DNA of 64,000 bases, taken from assembly GCF_000730605.1 (NCBI RefSeq), contig NZ_BBIS01000008.1, positions 124,001-188,000 of the forward strand, in the 5' to 3' direction. Shown piece after piece: positions 27,150-34,440 of the stretch. The notes beneath the pieces are model-generated. The model was not told the DNA's origin and made no database searches. It worked only from the letters and a program-made list of their open reading frames with translations. Source of the stretch: Pseudomonas monteilii NBRC 103158 = DSM 14164. GTDB taxonomy: Bacteria; Pseudomonadota; Gammaproteobacteria; Pseudomonadales; Pseudomonadaceae. Positions within the stretch are counted from its first letter, which is position 1. The number at the start of each line of letters is the position of its first letter. Position numbers and translations under genes: made by a program.

Positions 27150-28787
27150 ATGGCAACGTGCGGCGAAGTACTGGTCAAACTCCTTGAAGGCTATGGCGTG
27201 GACCATGTCTTCGGCATTCCCGGTGTGCATACCGTGGAGCTCTATCGCGGCCTGGCGGGTTCGTCCATTCGACACATCACTCCGCGCCACGAGCAGGGTG
27301 CCGGGTTCATGGCTGACGGCTATGCGCGCACCCGTGGTAAACCCGGAGTGTGCTTCATCATCACCGGCCCAGGCATGACCAACATCACCACGGCGATGGG
27401 CCAGGCCTACGCCGATTCGATCCCGATGCTGGTGATTTCCAGCGTGCAGTCCCGTGATCAGTTGGGCGGTGGCCGTGGCAAGTTGCACGAGCTGCCCAAC
27501 CAGGCGGCGCTGGTGTCGGGCGTGGCTGCGTTTTCCCACACCTTGATGAGTGCAGCAGACCTGCCGCAGGTGTTGGCCCGGGCATTTGCCGTGTTCGACA
27601 GCGCCCGACCACGCCCGGTGCATATCGAAATCCCGCTCGACGTGCTGGTCGAACCGGCCGATTTCCTGCTGCCGGGCCGGCCCGTGCGCGGTAGCCGTGC
27701 GGGGGCTGCCCCGCAAGCTGTAACACAGTTGGCCGAGCGCCTGGCCGGTGCAAAGCGGCCGTTGATTCTGGCCGGCGGTGGCGCGTTGGCAGCCGGTGCT
27801 GCCTTGGCACGCCTGGCCGAACACCTTCAGGCTCCGGTGGCGTTGACCATCAATGCCAAGGGTTTGCTGCCGGCCAGCCACCCGCTGCAAATCGGTTCGA
27901 CCCAGTCGTTGCCTGCCACGCGGGCGCTCGTCGCCGAGGCCGACGTGGTGCTGGCGATCGGCACCGAATTGGCCGAAACCGATTATGACGTGACCTTCAA
28001 GGGTGGCTTCGAGATCCCGGGAAGCCTGCTGCGCATCGATATCGACCCGGACCAGACCGTGCGCAATTACCTGCCGGAGCTGGCGCTGGTGGCTGATGCC
28101 AAATTGGCCGCCGAAGCGCTGCTCGGTGCTTTGCAGACTCAGCCGCAACCCGTGCGTGAAAGCACCTGGGGTGTGGCCCGGGTGGCCAACCTGCGCAAGG
28201 CTCTGGCGGCAGGTTGGGACCAGCCGACATTGAGCCAGACGCGTTTGCTGAGCGCCATTCTTGAGCGCCTGCCCAATGCCATTCTGGTGGGCGACTCGAC
28301 CCAGCCGGTGTACACCGGCAACCTGACCCTGGACATGGATCAGCCACGTCGCTGGTTCAATGCCTCGACCGGCTACGGCACCCTGGGTTATGCGCTACCT
28401 GCGGCCATGGGCGCCTGGCTCGGGAGTGCGGAGCAAATCGGCCAGCGTGCGCCTGCCGTGTGCCTGATTGGCGATGGTGGTATGCAATTCACCCTGCCGG
28501 AGCTGGCCAGCGCGGTGGAGGCGCAGGTGCCGCTGATCGTGCTGCTGTGGAATAACCAGGGGTATGAGGAAATCAAGAAGTACATGGTCAACCGGGCGAT
28601 CGAGCCGGTTGGCGTGGATATTCATACGCCGGACTTCATCGGCGTGGCACGGGCGTTGGGGGCTGCGGCGGAGAATGTGACGAATGTGGCGCAGTTGCAG
28701 GCGGCGCTGGGGCAGGCGGTGGAACGCAAGGGGCCTACCTTGATTCAGGTTGACCAGAATCAGTGGCAAGGGACAGTTTTGGGTTGA
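27150..28787 (+). CDS. Thiamine-pyrophosphate enzyme, 5-guanidino-2-oxopentanoate decarboxylase / acetolactate synthase-like
   Basis: A 545-residue ThDP enzyme with the N-terminal pyrimidine domain (catalytic glutamate E48 in RHEQGAG), a central domain and a C-terminal PP domain with GDGG...NN (GDGGMQFTLPEL, LLWNN). The family includes acetolactate synthase and the 2-ketoarginine decarboxylase AruI of the arginine transaminase pathway; RefSeq-type annotation of close relatives favours the latter, as I recall. No arginine genes lie nearby to confirm this. The divergent LysR suggests substrate-dependent induction. The ribosome binding site is weak. The enzyme class is sure; the substrate is not. 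Confidence 0.8.
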   Translation: MATCGEVLVKLLEGYGVDHVFGIPGVHTVELYRGLAGSSIRHITPRHEQGAGFMADGYARTRGKPGVCFIITGPGMTNITTAMGQAYADSIPMLVISSVQSRDQLGGGRGKLHELPNQAALVSGVAAFSHTLMSAADLPQVLARAFAVFDSARPRPVHIEIPLDVLVEPADFLLPGRPVRGSRAGAAPQAVTQLAERLAGAKRPLILAGGGALAAGAALARLAEHLQAPVALTINAKGLLPASHPLQIGSTQSLPATRALVAEADVVLAIGTELAETDYDVTFKGGFEIPGSLLRIDIDPDQTVRNYLPELALVADAKLAAEALLGALQTQPQPVRESTWGVARVANLRKALAAGWDQPTLSQTRLLSAILERLPNAILVGDSTQPVYTGNLTLDMDQPRRWFNASTGYGTLGYALPAAMGAWLGSAEQIGQRAPAVCLIGDGGMQFTLPELASAVEAQVPLIVLLWNNQGYEEIKKYMVNRAIEPVGVDIHTPDFIGVARALGAAAENVTNVAQLQAALGQAVERKGPTLIQVDQNQWQGTVLG

Positions 28788-28801
28788 AGTGAAGCTGTTG
28801 C

Positions 28802-28847
28802 CTGTACCGGCCCTTTCGCGGGCGAGCCCGCGAAAGGGCCGGTACAG
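28802..28847. terminator. Perfect 22-bp-arm hairpin after the TPP enzyme gene (REP-like)
   Basis: CTGTACCGGCCCTTTCGCGG continues for two more bases, and the mirrored arm follows after a two-base centre. It lies between convergent genes and carries REP-family wording (CCGGCC, CGCGGG). It is probably both a REP variant and a bidirectional message end. Confidence 0.75.
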
Positions 28848-28860
28848 CCACCAACAAGTC

Positions 28861-29781
28861 CTAGACAGCAGTGGCTCTCAATCTGGCGACATCCCGAATC
28901 GGCGGCGCTCCATACAGCCTGCTGTACTCCCGGCTGAACTGCGATGGGCTTTCATACCCCACCCGATAAGCCGCCACCGCCGCCTCCAGCCCGTCATTGA
29001 GCATCAACCTGCGCGCCTCCTGCAGGCGCAGCTGCTTCTGGTACTGCAACGGGCTCATCGACGTCACGGCCTTGAAGCGGTGGTGCAGGGTCGAGGTGCT
29101 GAGGTTGACCTCCCGGGCCAGGTCCTCGATACGCAGCGGCTGTTGATAGTTGTTGTTGAGCCAGGTAATGGCCTGGCAAACCCGGTGCGTCTGGCTGTTG
29201 GCCAAGGCAATTTCGTACAGCCGATAACCCTGTGGCCCGCGCAACAAACGGTAGAGAATTTCACGGCGGAACAACGGCGCCAACATCGCGATATCGCGCG
29301 GCGTGTCCAGCAGTCGGATCAGCCTCAGCAGGGCATCAAGCAATGGCGCATCGGTTCTGTCCACATACAAACCGCGGCCGGAAGGCCGGTTAGGCACCAG
29401 CATCGGCCCGCTCTCGGCAATCAGCTGGCTGATCTCTGCCGGGTCCAGGTCTATGCGCAACCCAAGGCTGGGGTGTTCGGGGCTGGCGTCGAGCTTTACG
29501 CCGCTCAGTGGCAAGGTTACCGAAACCACCATGTAGTGCAGCGGGTCGTAGGCATATTGTTCGTCACCGAGGAACAGGCTTTTGCTGCCCTGGGCCAGGA
29601 TGCACAGCGCGGGTTGAGCGAGAGTCGGCACCGAGCGCACGTTCTCGGTGTAGCGCACCAGGAACAAGCCATCGATGGCCGAGGCCGGGCCGTGAGGATC
29701 GCCGGCATGACGGCGGATCAGTTCCGCAAGCTCCTGGCGCTGCAATTCCAGGGGCGGGTCGATGGGTGTCGGTGTGGTCAT
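28861..29781 (-). CDS. AraC-family regulator with AraC-type N-terminal (PF06719-like) domain
   Basis: A 306-residue protein with an N-terminal cupin-like domain (about 20-180; VPTLAQPALCILAQGSKSLFLGD) and a C-terminal double helix-turn-helix (about 205-300; DLAREVNLSTSTLHHRF, AAVAAYRVGYESPSQFSREY). The start at 29781 follows GAGGAAA and matches the family start; the upstream extension is discarded. It is divergent from the ABM-domain gene, and a large palindrome at 29853-29892 between them is a good operator candidate. Confidence 0.88.
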   Translation of the reverse strand: MTTPTPIDPPLELQRQELAELIRRHAGDPHGPASAIDGLFLVRYTENVRSVPTLAQPALCILAQGSKSLFLGDEQYAYDPLHYMVVSVTLPLSGVKLDASPEHPSLGLRIDLDPAEISQLIAESGPMLVPNRPSGRGLYVDRTDAPLLDALLRLIRLLDTPRDIAMLAPLFRREILYRLLRGPQGYRLYEIALANSQTHRVCQAITWLNNNYQQPLRIEDLAREVNLSTSTLHHRFKAVTSMSPLQYQKQLRLQEARRLMLNDGLEAAVAAYRVGYESPSQFSREYSRLYGAPPIRDVARLRATAV

Positions 29782-29852
29782 GGTGGATTTCCTCTGCTGA
29801 CCGACGCAGCATAGGTTTGGGCAAGGGCGGGCGCTAGTCGAAAGCTGCACGT

Positions 29853-29892
29853 CGATTGCCTGATCCTGTCACGCTGCAGGATTAGGCAATCG
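29853..29892. promoter_or_regulatory. 16-bp-arm palindrome, probable operator of the AraC regulator
   Basis: CGATTGCCTGATCCTG and CAGGATTAGGCAATCG form an inverted repeat with 15 of 16 matches and an 8-base centre. It sits 72 bases from the AraC start and 92 from the ABM gene start, in an otherwise unstructured 202-base region. There is no T tract, so it is an operator rather than a terminator. Confidence 0.65.
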
Positions 29893-29983
29893 GCATGCAG
29901 TAATGGCCTAACGCGTCGCGCGAGGTAGCCCCTAACCTTGGCAGCCTGGCTTTTCCGTCCGCCTGCTTCAAGGAGATTGTGCA

Positions 29984-30277
29984 ATGACCTCAAAACAACC
30001 GGTCACCCACCTTGCTTTCATCCGTGCCAGCAGCGGGCGCTCAGCCGAGTTGGGTGCGCGACTGCGCGACCTGCTCGAACCCTCGCTGCGGGCGCCGGGT
30101 TGCCTGAGTTTCACGGTGCAGCGCTCCCAGGCGGATGCCGACCTTTGGTTACTCAGCGGTAGCTGGCAGGACCTGCAGGCGATGAGTGGCTACTTTGCTT
30201 CGCCAACGTTGGAGGTGTTTGGCGAGCTGGTACAGGCACAGGTGGTCAGCAGCTTGGACCTGCATACCTTCGATTGA
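29984..30277 (+). CDS. Antibiotic biosynthesis monooxygenase (ABM) domain protein
   Basis: A 97-residue single-domain protein of the dimeric alpha/beta barrel fold (LAFIRASSGRSAELGARLRDLLEPSLRAPGCLSFTVQ, the typical first half; WQDLQAMSGYFASP). Such proteins act on quinone-like or polyketide substrates or simply detoxify. AAGGAG precedes the ATG. It is divergent from the AraC gene and probably under its control. It may be cotranscribed with the next small gene. Confidence 0.82.
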   Translation: MTSKQPVTHLAFIRASSGRSAELGARLRDLLEPSLRAPGCLSFTVQRSQADADLWLLSGSWQDLQAMSGYFASPTLEVFGELVQAQVVSSLDLHTFD

Positions 30278-30326
30278 TCAGTGATGGGGTAAAATGACTG
30301 CCTTGTTCAATCAAGTGGATAGCAAC

Positions 30327-30560
30327 ATGGCACGTAGGGAATTCCCGCATTTCGAAGCGGTTTCGGCAATGGTCCCGGTCGAGGGGGGCGGCTACAACGC
30401 GGCTATCGCGGTCAAGGCCTTGGGCATGGGCGGCGCGCCGCGTTTTCACAAGGTACTGGACGGGCAGGTGTTCAAGGGGGCCGTGGCCGCCGACGAAGCG
30501 GCTACGGCGGAGCTGCAACGCCTGCAAGGCGTAAGCGAAGAGGGCGAGCTGATCTGGTGA
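30327..30560 (+). CDS. Conserved small hypothetical protein (77 aa)
   Basis: A 77-residue soluble protein (MARREFPHFEAVSAMVP..., ending GVSEEGELIW) with no signal or membrane segment. I chose ATG 30327 because GTGGA precedes it; an ATG at 30294 with GGGGT very close would add 11 residues. It lies 49 bases after the ABM gene. Its TGA stop abuts the stop of the convergent flavin-domain gene in TGATCA. I do not recognise a family with confidence. Confidence 0.6.
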   Translation: MARREFPHFEAVSAMVPVEGGGYNAAIAVKALGMGGAPRFHKVLDGQVFKGAVAADEAATAELQRLQGVSEEGELIW

Positions 30561-31166
30561 TCAGGCCGGCGGGCGGGCCATCTTGAACAGGTTGCCCAGC
30601 TCGAAGTAGTCCGCCGGGCCACCGCCACGCAGGATCGGTTCGGCGGCAGCGGTGTCGTAGATGCCGTTTTTCAGCAGGTGCTCGGCAATGTGCACCGCCA
30701 CCACTTCACCCAGGATCAGCCAGCTGGGCACCAGCGCCTGGTCTGCCCGCTTGAGCTGCACGATCTGGCTGACCTTGCACTCGAAGGCCACGGGTGTTTC
30801 CCCCACGCGCGGTACGTTGACGATGCTCGACGGCGTGGCAGTGAGGCCGCTCAATTCAAATTCGTTTACTTCGGCCGCAACCGGTGCGCAGCTCTGGTTC
30901 ATCTGCTCAGCCAGCGGGCGGGTGGCCAGGTTCCAGACAAATTCGCCGGTCTGTTCGATGTTGTTCAGGCTGTCTTTGCGCCCGACGCTGCAGAAACCGA
31001 TGATCGGCGGGATGTAGTTGAACGCGTTGAAAAAGCTGTAGGGCGCCAGGTTCAGGCGGCCTTCACGGTCTTGCGAGGAGATCCAACCGATGGGGCGGGG
31101 GCCGACGATAGCGTTGAACGGGTCGTGGGGCAGGCCGTGGCCTTTGGCGGGTTCGTAGTAATACAT
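30561..31166 (-). CDS. Flavin reductase-like domain protein
   Basis: A 201-residue FMN-binding split-barrel protein of the flavin reductase / DIM6-NTAB type. Characteristic wording is FNAIVGPRPIGWISSQDREGRLNLAPYSFF, the FMN contact region, and GEFVWNLATRPLAEQMN. The partner oxygenase, if any, is not adjacent, so it may be a stand-alone flavoprotein. It lies on the same strand and downstream of the EDGFDRT-repeat gene, but a terminator between them (31246-31265) suggests separate messages. The ribosome binding site is weak. Confidence 0.82.
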   Translation of the reverse strand: MYYYEPAKGHGLPHDPFNAIVGPRPIGWISSQDREGRLNLAPYSFFNAFNYIPPIIGFCSVGRKDSLNNIEQTGEFVWNLATRPLAEQMNQSCAPVAAEVNEFELSGLTATPSSIVNVPRVGETPVAFECKVSQIVQLKRADQALVPSWLILGEVVAVHIAEHLLKNGIYDTAAAEPILRGGGPADYFELGNLFKMARPPA

Positions 31167-31245
31167 CTGTGCTGGGCTTGCTGGCCCACCTCCTGGGTTG
31201 CGAGGTGCCTAGTGTGCCAAGCCTGTGCCCGTCTGCAAATGATCA

Positions 31246-31265
31246 AGCCCGGCGAAAGCCGGGCT
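31246..31265 (-). terminator. Hairpin after the EDGFDRT-repeat gene
   Basis: AGCCCGGC and GCCGGGCT form a perfect 8-bp stem with a GAAA/TTTC loop, 18 bases after the repeat gene stop. The minus-strand tail TGATCATTTG has only a few Ts. Confidence 0.65.
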
Positions 31266-31283
31266 GGGTGCACGCATCAGGGA

Positions 31284-31649
31284 TCAGCTGATGCGGTGGG
31301 CGTTGGTGCGGTCGAAGCCGTCTTCGGCGAAGCGTTGGCCGCCAGTGCGGTCGAAACCGTCTTCGGCGAAGCGTTGGCCGCCAGTGCGGTCGAAGCCGTC
31401 TTCGGCGAAGCGTTGGCCACCGGTGCGGTCGAAGCCGTCTTCGGCGAAGCGTTGGCCACCGGTGCGGTCGAAGCCGTCTTCGGCGAAGCGTTGGCCACCA
31501 GTGCGGTCGAAACCATCTTCAGCGTAGGTAGCGGACTGGCTCTGTACCGCTGCAAATGTGTGGGCGTTGGTACGGTCGAAGCCATCTTCGGCGTAAGCGC
31601 CAGCTGCGAAAACCGAGAGGGCCAGGGTAAGGATCAGTTTGTTTTTCAT
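31284..31649 (-). CDS. Secreted EDGFDRT tandem-repeat protein
   Basis: A 121-residue protein with a clear signal peptide (MKNKLILTLALSVFAAGAYA, cleavage after residue 20) and a good ribosome binding site (TTGGAGCAACGACC). The mature chain is almost entirely repeats: EDGFDRT occurs seven times (residues 21, 44, 57, 70, 83, 96, 109), five of them in exact 13-residue units AEDGFDRTGGQRF spanning 43-107. The first and last copies differ, carrying NAH after DRT. The mature protein begins with the repeat motif itself. It is acidic and aromatic with regularly spaced Arg and His or Gln. I do not recognise a named family; metal binding, surface coating or a multi-copy peptide precursor are all possible. 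The base-level repetition implies unequal exchange. Confidence 0.8.
   Translation of the reverse strand: MKNKLILTLALSVFAAGAYAEDGFDRTNAHTFAAVQSQSATYAEDGFDRTGGQRFAEDGFDRTGGQRFAEDGFDRTGGQRFAEDGFDRTGGQRFAEDGFDRTGGQRFAEDGFDRTNAHRIS
31329..31523 (-). repeat. Five in-frame 39-bp tandem repeats
   Basis: Five adjacent 39-base units encode AEDGFDRTGGQRF; they differ only at a few third positions (GCC/ACC, GTC/ATC). A sixth partial copy follows to 31305 and two degenerate copies lie on the N-terminal side. Units are in frame, so gain or loss would not break the gene. Confidence 0.95.
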
Positions 31650-31991
31650 GGTCGTTGCTCCAAGGGCTTCAGGGGTTGTTTGTTTCTATGGGTTTAATCC
31701 TACGCCGATTAATTTGATTAAAAAGCGCAAAAAATAGCGATTAAAAATCTAATTATTCGATGTATGTAGGAGCGCTTTTCGTGAATCAGGCTGTGGCATC
31801 ACCCAGGAGCCGCATGCCCGCGCGTTGTCGTTCTTTGAGCTATTTCAGCTTGAAGGGTGGGAATTAATGAGACGTTAAGAACGAAATATCTTGTTTCAAA
31901 GATCTATCAACGCTTTTTTCATGCATCACCAACCGATTTTTTAGGCAACGATCAGCACCATCGCCGCACCTCAAACTGGAGCGGTACAACA
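31650..31991. promoter_or_regulatory. AT-rich divergent region between the repeat gene and the DUF347 gene
   Basis: In 342 bases, the part nearest the repeat gene (31690-31760) is much richer in A and T than the rest of the window. It contains the palindrome TTAAT-TTG-ATTAA at 31709-31721 and four GATTAA motifs (31707, 31716, 31739 and, reversed, 31692-31697). These could be operator half-sites or a silencer-binding tract. The rest (31770-31991) shows no clear motif; a ribosome binding site GGAGCGG precedes 31992. Confidence 0.5.
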
Positions 31992-32744
31992 ATGAACAAA
32001 CTCCCGCAAATCACCTTGGCCTTCTGGGTCATGAAGATCTGCGCTACCACCCTTGGCGAAACGGCGGGCGACTTGCTGTCGATGACGCTGAACGTTGGCT
32101 ATGCCGTCAGCTCGCTGCTGCTGATCAGCGTGTTCCTGCTGACGTTGCTCGGCCAACTCTACTCGCGCCGTTACCACTCAATGCTGTATTGGCTGGTGAT
32201 CCTCTCCACCAGTACCGCCGGCACCACCATGTCCGACTTCATGGACCGCACTCTGGGCCTGGGTTATGCCACGGGGTCGGCCTTGCTCATCGGCATCCTG
32301 CTGCTGACCTTCCTGGTGTGGCGCCTGAGCGGCAACCCACTTGATGTCACCCGTATCAATAACCGCACGGGCGAGCTGTTTTACTGGGTAGCGATCCTGT
32401 TTTCCAACACGCTTGGCACCGCCCTGGGCGATTACCTGGCCGATGATTCGGGGCTCGGCTTTGCTGGCGGCGCGTTGCTGATCGGCAGTGCCATTGCCTT
32501 GGTAGTGGTAGCCCGCTACTGGACGCGTATCCCAGGCGTTGTGCTGTTCTGGGTGGCGTTCGTGCTTACCCGTCCGTTTGGCGCCACGCTGGGCGATGTC
32601 CTGACCAAACCCCATGAAAAGGGGGGCCTGGACTTTGGCACGGTCGGCTCTTCGGCTGTGCTGGGCGGGGTGTTGCTGGTGCTGGTGCTGATGGCCAGCT
32701 GGTACCAGCGCCGTGAGCCGCGTCAGGCGTTGGAGATGTCCTGA
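31992..32744 (+). CDS. DUF347-repeat membrane protein (COG4705)
   Basis: A 250-residue integral membrane protein with about eight predicted segments arranged as four copies of one unit. Each unit carries a version of T-x-G-x-x-x-x-D: CATTLGETAGD, STAGTTMSD, NTLGTALGD and RPFGATLGD, followed by G(L/V)GYA-like wording. This is the DUF347 repeat of unknown function. The start at 31992 follows GGAGCGG; the frame extends upstream without a ribosome binding site. The conserved acidic residues inside membrane helices suggest ion or metal transport, which is inference. Confidence 0.82.
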   Translation: MNKLPQITLAFWVMKICATTLGETAGDLLSMTLNVGYAVSSLLLISVFLLTLLGQLYSRRYHSMLYWLVILSTSTAGTTMSDFMDRTLGLGYATGSALLIGILLLTFLVWRLSGNPLDVTRINNRTGELFYWVAILFSNTLGTALGDYLADDSGLGFAGGALLIGSAIALVVVARYWTRIPGVVLFWVAFVLTRPFGATLGDVLTKPHEKGGLDFGTVGSSAVLGGVLLVLVLMASWYQRREPRQALEMS

Positions 32745-32762
32745 GCCAGGTTTCAGGCGCTG

Positions 32763-32856
32763 GTGAGCCGATTAATTGAGCTATTCGGCTCACATGATGA
32801 GCCGAATAGGATCAATCATTGGCTCATCGAATCACATCATGCATTCACAATGCATG
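32763..32856. repeat. Cluster of overlapping inverted repeats
   Basis: GTGAGCCGA (32763-32771) pairs with TCGGCTCAC (32785-32793), while CTATTCGGCTCA (32781-32792) pairs perfectly with TGAGCCGAATAG (32798-32809), so the two hairpins exclude each other. A third partial copy, TTGGCTCAT, lies at 32819-32827 and a palindrome CATGCATT-CAC-AATGCATG at 32838-32856. The cluster lies between convergent genes. Confidence 0.7.
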
Positions 32857-32890
32857 AAAAAAGGGCGCCCGAAACGGTGCGCCCTTCTTC
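32857..32890 (-). terminator. Terminator of the alpha-ketoglutarate permease gene
   Basis: On the minus strand AGGGCGCAC, a loop and GGGCGCCCT are followed by TTTTTTC. The permease stop codon is 20 bases upstream. Confidence 0.88.
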
Positions 32891-32908
32891 ATTGCGGCAG
32901 GTTCAAAC

Positions 32909-34228
32909 TCACTCAGTAGTAATCCGCGAGTGCTGTTTGGTGTCTTTCATGGTTGCGTATACCAGCAGCGAACAGGCGATACAGGCAGTGACGTACCAGT
33001 AGAAGCCGCTTTCCATACCTGCGCTCTTGAACCACAGGGCCACGTATTCGGCGGTGCCGCCGAAGATGGACACGGTCAGGGCGTACGGCAGGCCCACGCC
33101 CAGAGCGCGGATTTCCGTCGGGAACAGCTCTGCCTTGACCACTGCGTTGATCGAGGTGTAGCCGCTGACGATGATCAGCGCGGCCATGATCAGGAAGAAC
33201 GCGCCCCACCAGGTCTGGATGGTGTGCAAGGTGCTGAGGATAGGGACGGTGAACAGGGTGCCGAGCACACCGAAGGCGATCAGGATCGGGCGACGGCCGA
33301 TCTTGTCGGACAGCCCACCAATCAACGGCTGCAGGCACATGAACAGGAACAGCGTGGCGGCCGAGATGGTGGTCGAGTCGCTGATGCTCATACCCACGGT
33401 GTTGACCAGGTACTTCTGCATGTAGGTGGTGTAGGTGTAGAAGGCCAAGGTGCCGCCCATTGTCAGGCCGACCACGGTCATCAGCTCTTTGGGGTGGCGC
33501 ATCAGGGTGCGCATCAGGCTTTCCTTGGCCTTTTCCTTCTTGGTGAAGGAGGCGGTTTCTTCCATGCCGCGACGCAGGTACAGGGCCACCACGGCGCACA
33601 GCGCACCGATCACGAACGGCACGCGCCAGCCCCAGGCGTACAGCTGCTCGGTGGTCAGGGTCTGCTGCAGGATGATCAGTACCGCCAGGGCAATGAGTTG
33701 CCCGGAGATCAGGGTCACGTACTGGAAGCTGGAGAAGAAACCACGGCGGTCCTTGCTGGCCATTTCGCTGAGGTAGGTGGCCGAGGTGCCGTATTCACCA
33801 CCCACCGACAGGCCCTGCATCAGGCGCGCGATCACCAGCAGGATCGGTGCGGCGACACCGATGGTTTCGTAGCCCGGGGTCAGGGCGATGACCAGCGAGC
33901 CTGCGCACATCAGCAGTACCGAGGCCATCAATGCAGCTTTGCGGCCCTTGCGGTCGGCGTACAGGCCCATCAACCAGCCACCGATCGGGCGCATCAGGAA
34001 GCCCACGGCGAAGATCGCGGCGGTGTTGAGCAGTTGTGCGGTGGAGTCGCCGGCCGGGAAGAAGGCCTTGGCGAAGTACAGCGAGAATGCGGCGTAGACG
34101 TACCAGTCGTACCATTCGACCATGTTGCCGATGGACCCGCTGAAGATCGACTTCAGGCGGCTGGCGGTGGTTTTTTCCGCGGCGGGCGCAGTGGCCGCCC
34201 CGGCGGGCAGGGAGGTGGCGTTATCCAT
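32909..34228 (-). CDS. kgtP: Alpha-ketoglutarate MFS permease
   Basis: Inner-membrane dicarboxylate:H+ symporter of 439 residues and 12 predicted segments. The N-terminal GNMVEWYDWYVYAAFSLYFAK, the loop GLYADRKGRK and [19 protein letters not shown] are hallmarks of the alpha-ketoglutarate permease subfamily, and PcaT at 6790-8079 is a close paralogue. The start at 34228 follows GAGAAGGT; the longer open frame upstream runs through the promoter. A sigma-54 promoter lies at 34289-34304 and the activator pair mifR/mifS is directly upstream on the same strand, matching the known MifSR control of alpha-ketoglutarate uptake in P. aeruginosa. Confidence 0.88.
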   Translation of the reverse strand: MDNATSLPAGAATAPAAEKTTASRLKSIFSGSIGNMVEWYDWYVYAAFSLYFAKAFFPAGDSTAQLLNTAAIFAVGFLMRPIGGWLMGLYADRKGRKAALMASVLLMCAGSLVIALTPGYETIGVAAPILLVIARLMQGLSVGGEYGTSATYLSEMASKDRRGFFSSFQYVTLISGQLIALAVLIILQQTLTTEQLYAWGWRVPFVIGALCAVVALYLRRGMEETASFTKKEKAKESLMRTLMRHPKELMTVVGLTMGGTLAFYTYTTYMQKYLVNTVGMSISDSTTISAATLFLFMCLQPLIGGLSDKIGRRPILIAFGVLGTLFTVPILSTLHTIQTWWGAFFLIMAALIIVSGYTSINAVVKAELFPTEIRALGVGLPYALTVSIFGGTAEYVALWFKSAGMESGFYWYVTACIACSLLVYATMKDTKQHSRITTE

Positions 34229-34288
34229 CAGAGATACCTTCTCGTTGTTTTTGTGTGGAGCGCGCCGTGGCGCAGCTTGCCAAGGCAA

Positions 34289-34304
34289 TAGCAGAAGGTG
34301 TGCC
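34289..34304 (-). promoter_or_regulatory. Sigma-54 promoter of kgtP
   Basis: The minus strand reads TGGCACACCTTCTGCT. The GG and GC doublets are 10 bases apart as sigma-54 (RpoN) requires, and TGGCAC is a perfect -24 element. It lies about 60 bases before the permease start. Confidence 0.82.
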
Positions 34305-34378
34305 AAATGGGGGCAGGGTGATTCATTTGAAGGCGTTGCGAGTTTCTTGAGCCCCGAAATAGAAGGCTTTGAACGGCC

Positions 34379-34424
34379 CTTGTAGGAGCGGCCACGTGTC
34401 GCGACGGGCTGCAAAGCAGCCCCA
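34379..34424. repeat. REP element (GGAGCGG...GTCGCGA type)
   Basis: TGTAGGAGCGGCCACGTGTC followed by GCGACGGGCTGCAAAGCAGCCCC is the other common P. putida REP wording, ending in a GGGCTG/CAGCCC stem. It lies between the sigma-54 promoter and the upstream palindromes. Confidence 0.8.
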
Positions 34425-34440
34425 AAATCTCACAAAAATA

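Noticed and set aside
31329..31523. Possible CRISPR array (regular 39-bp repeats)
   Set aside because: Units adjoin without spacers, code in frame, and no cas genes are present.
30678..31697. Plus-strand frame with repeated AVEAVFGEALA across the repeat gene
   Set aside because: The repetition is inherited from the 39-bp units of the minus-strand gene, which has the signal peptide and ribosome binding site; the plus frame has neither.
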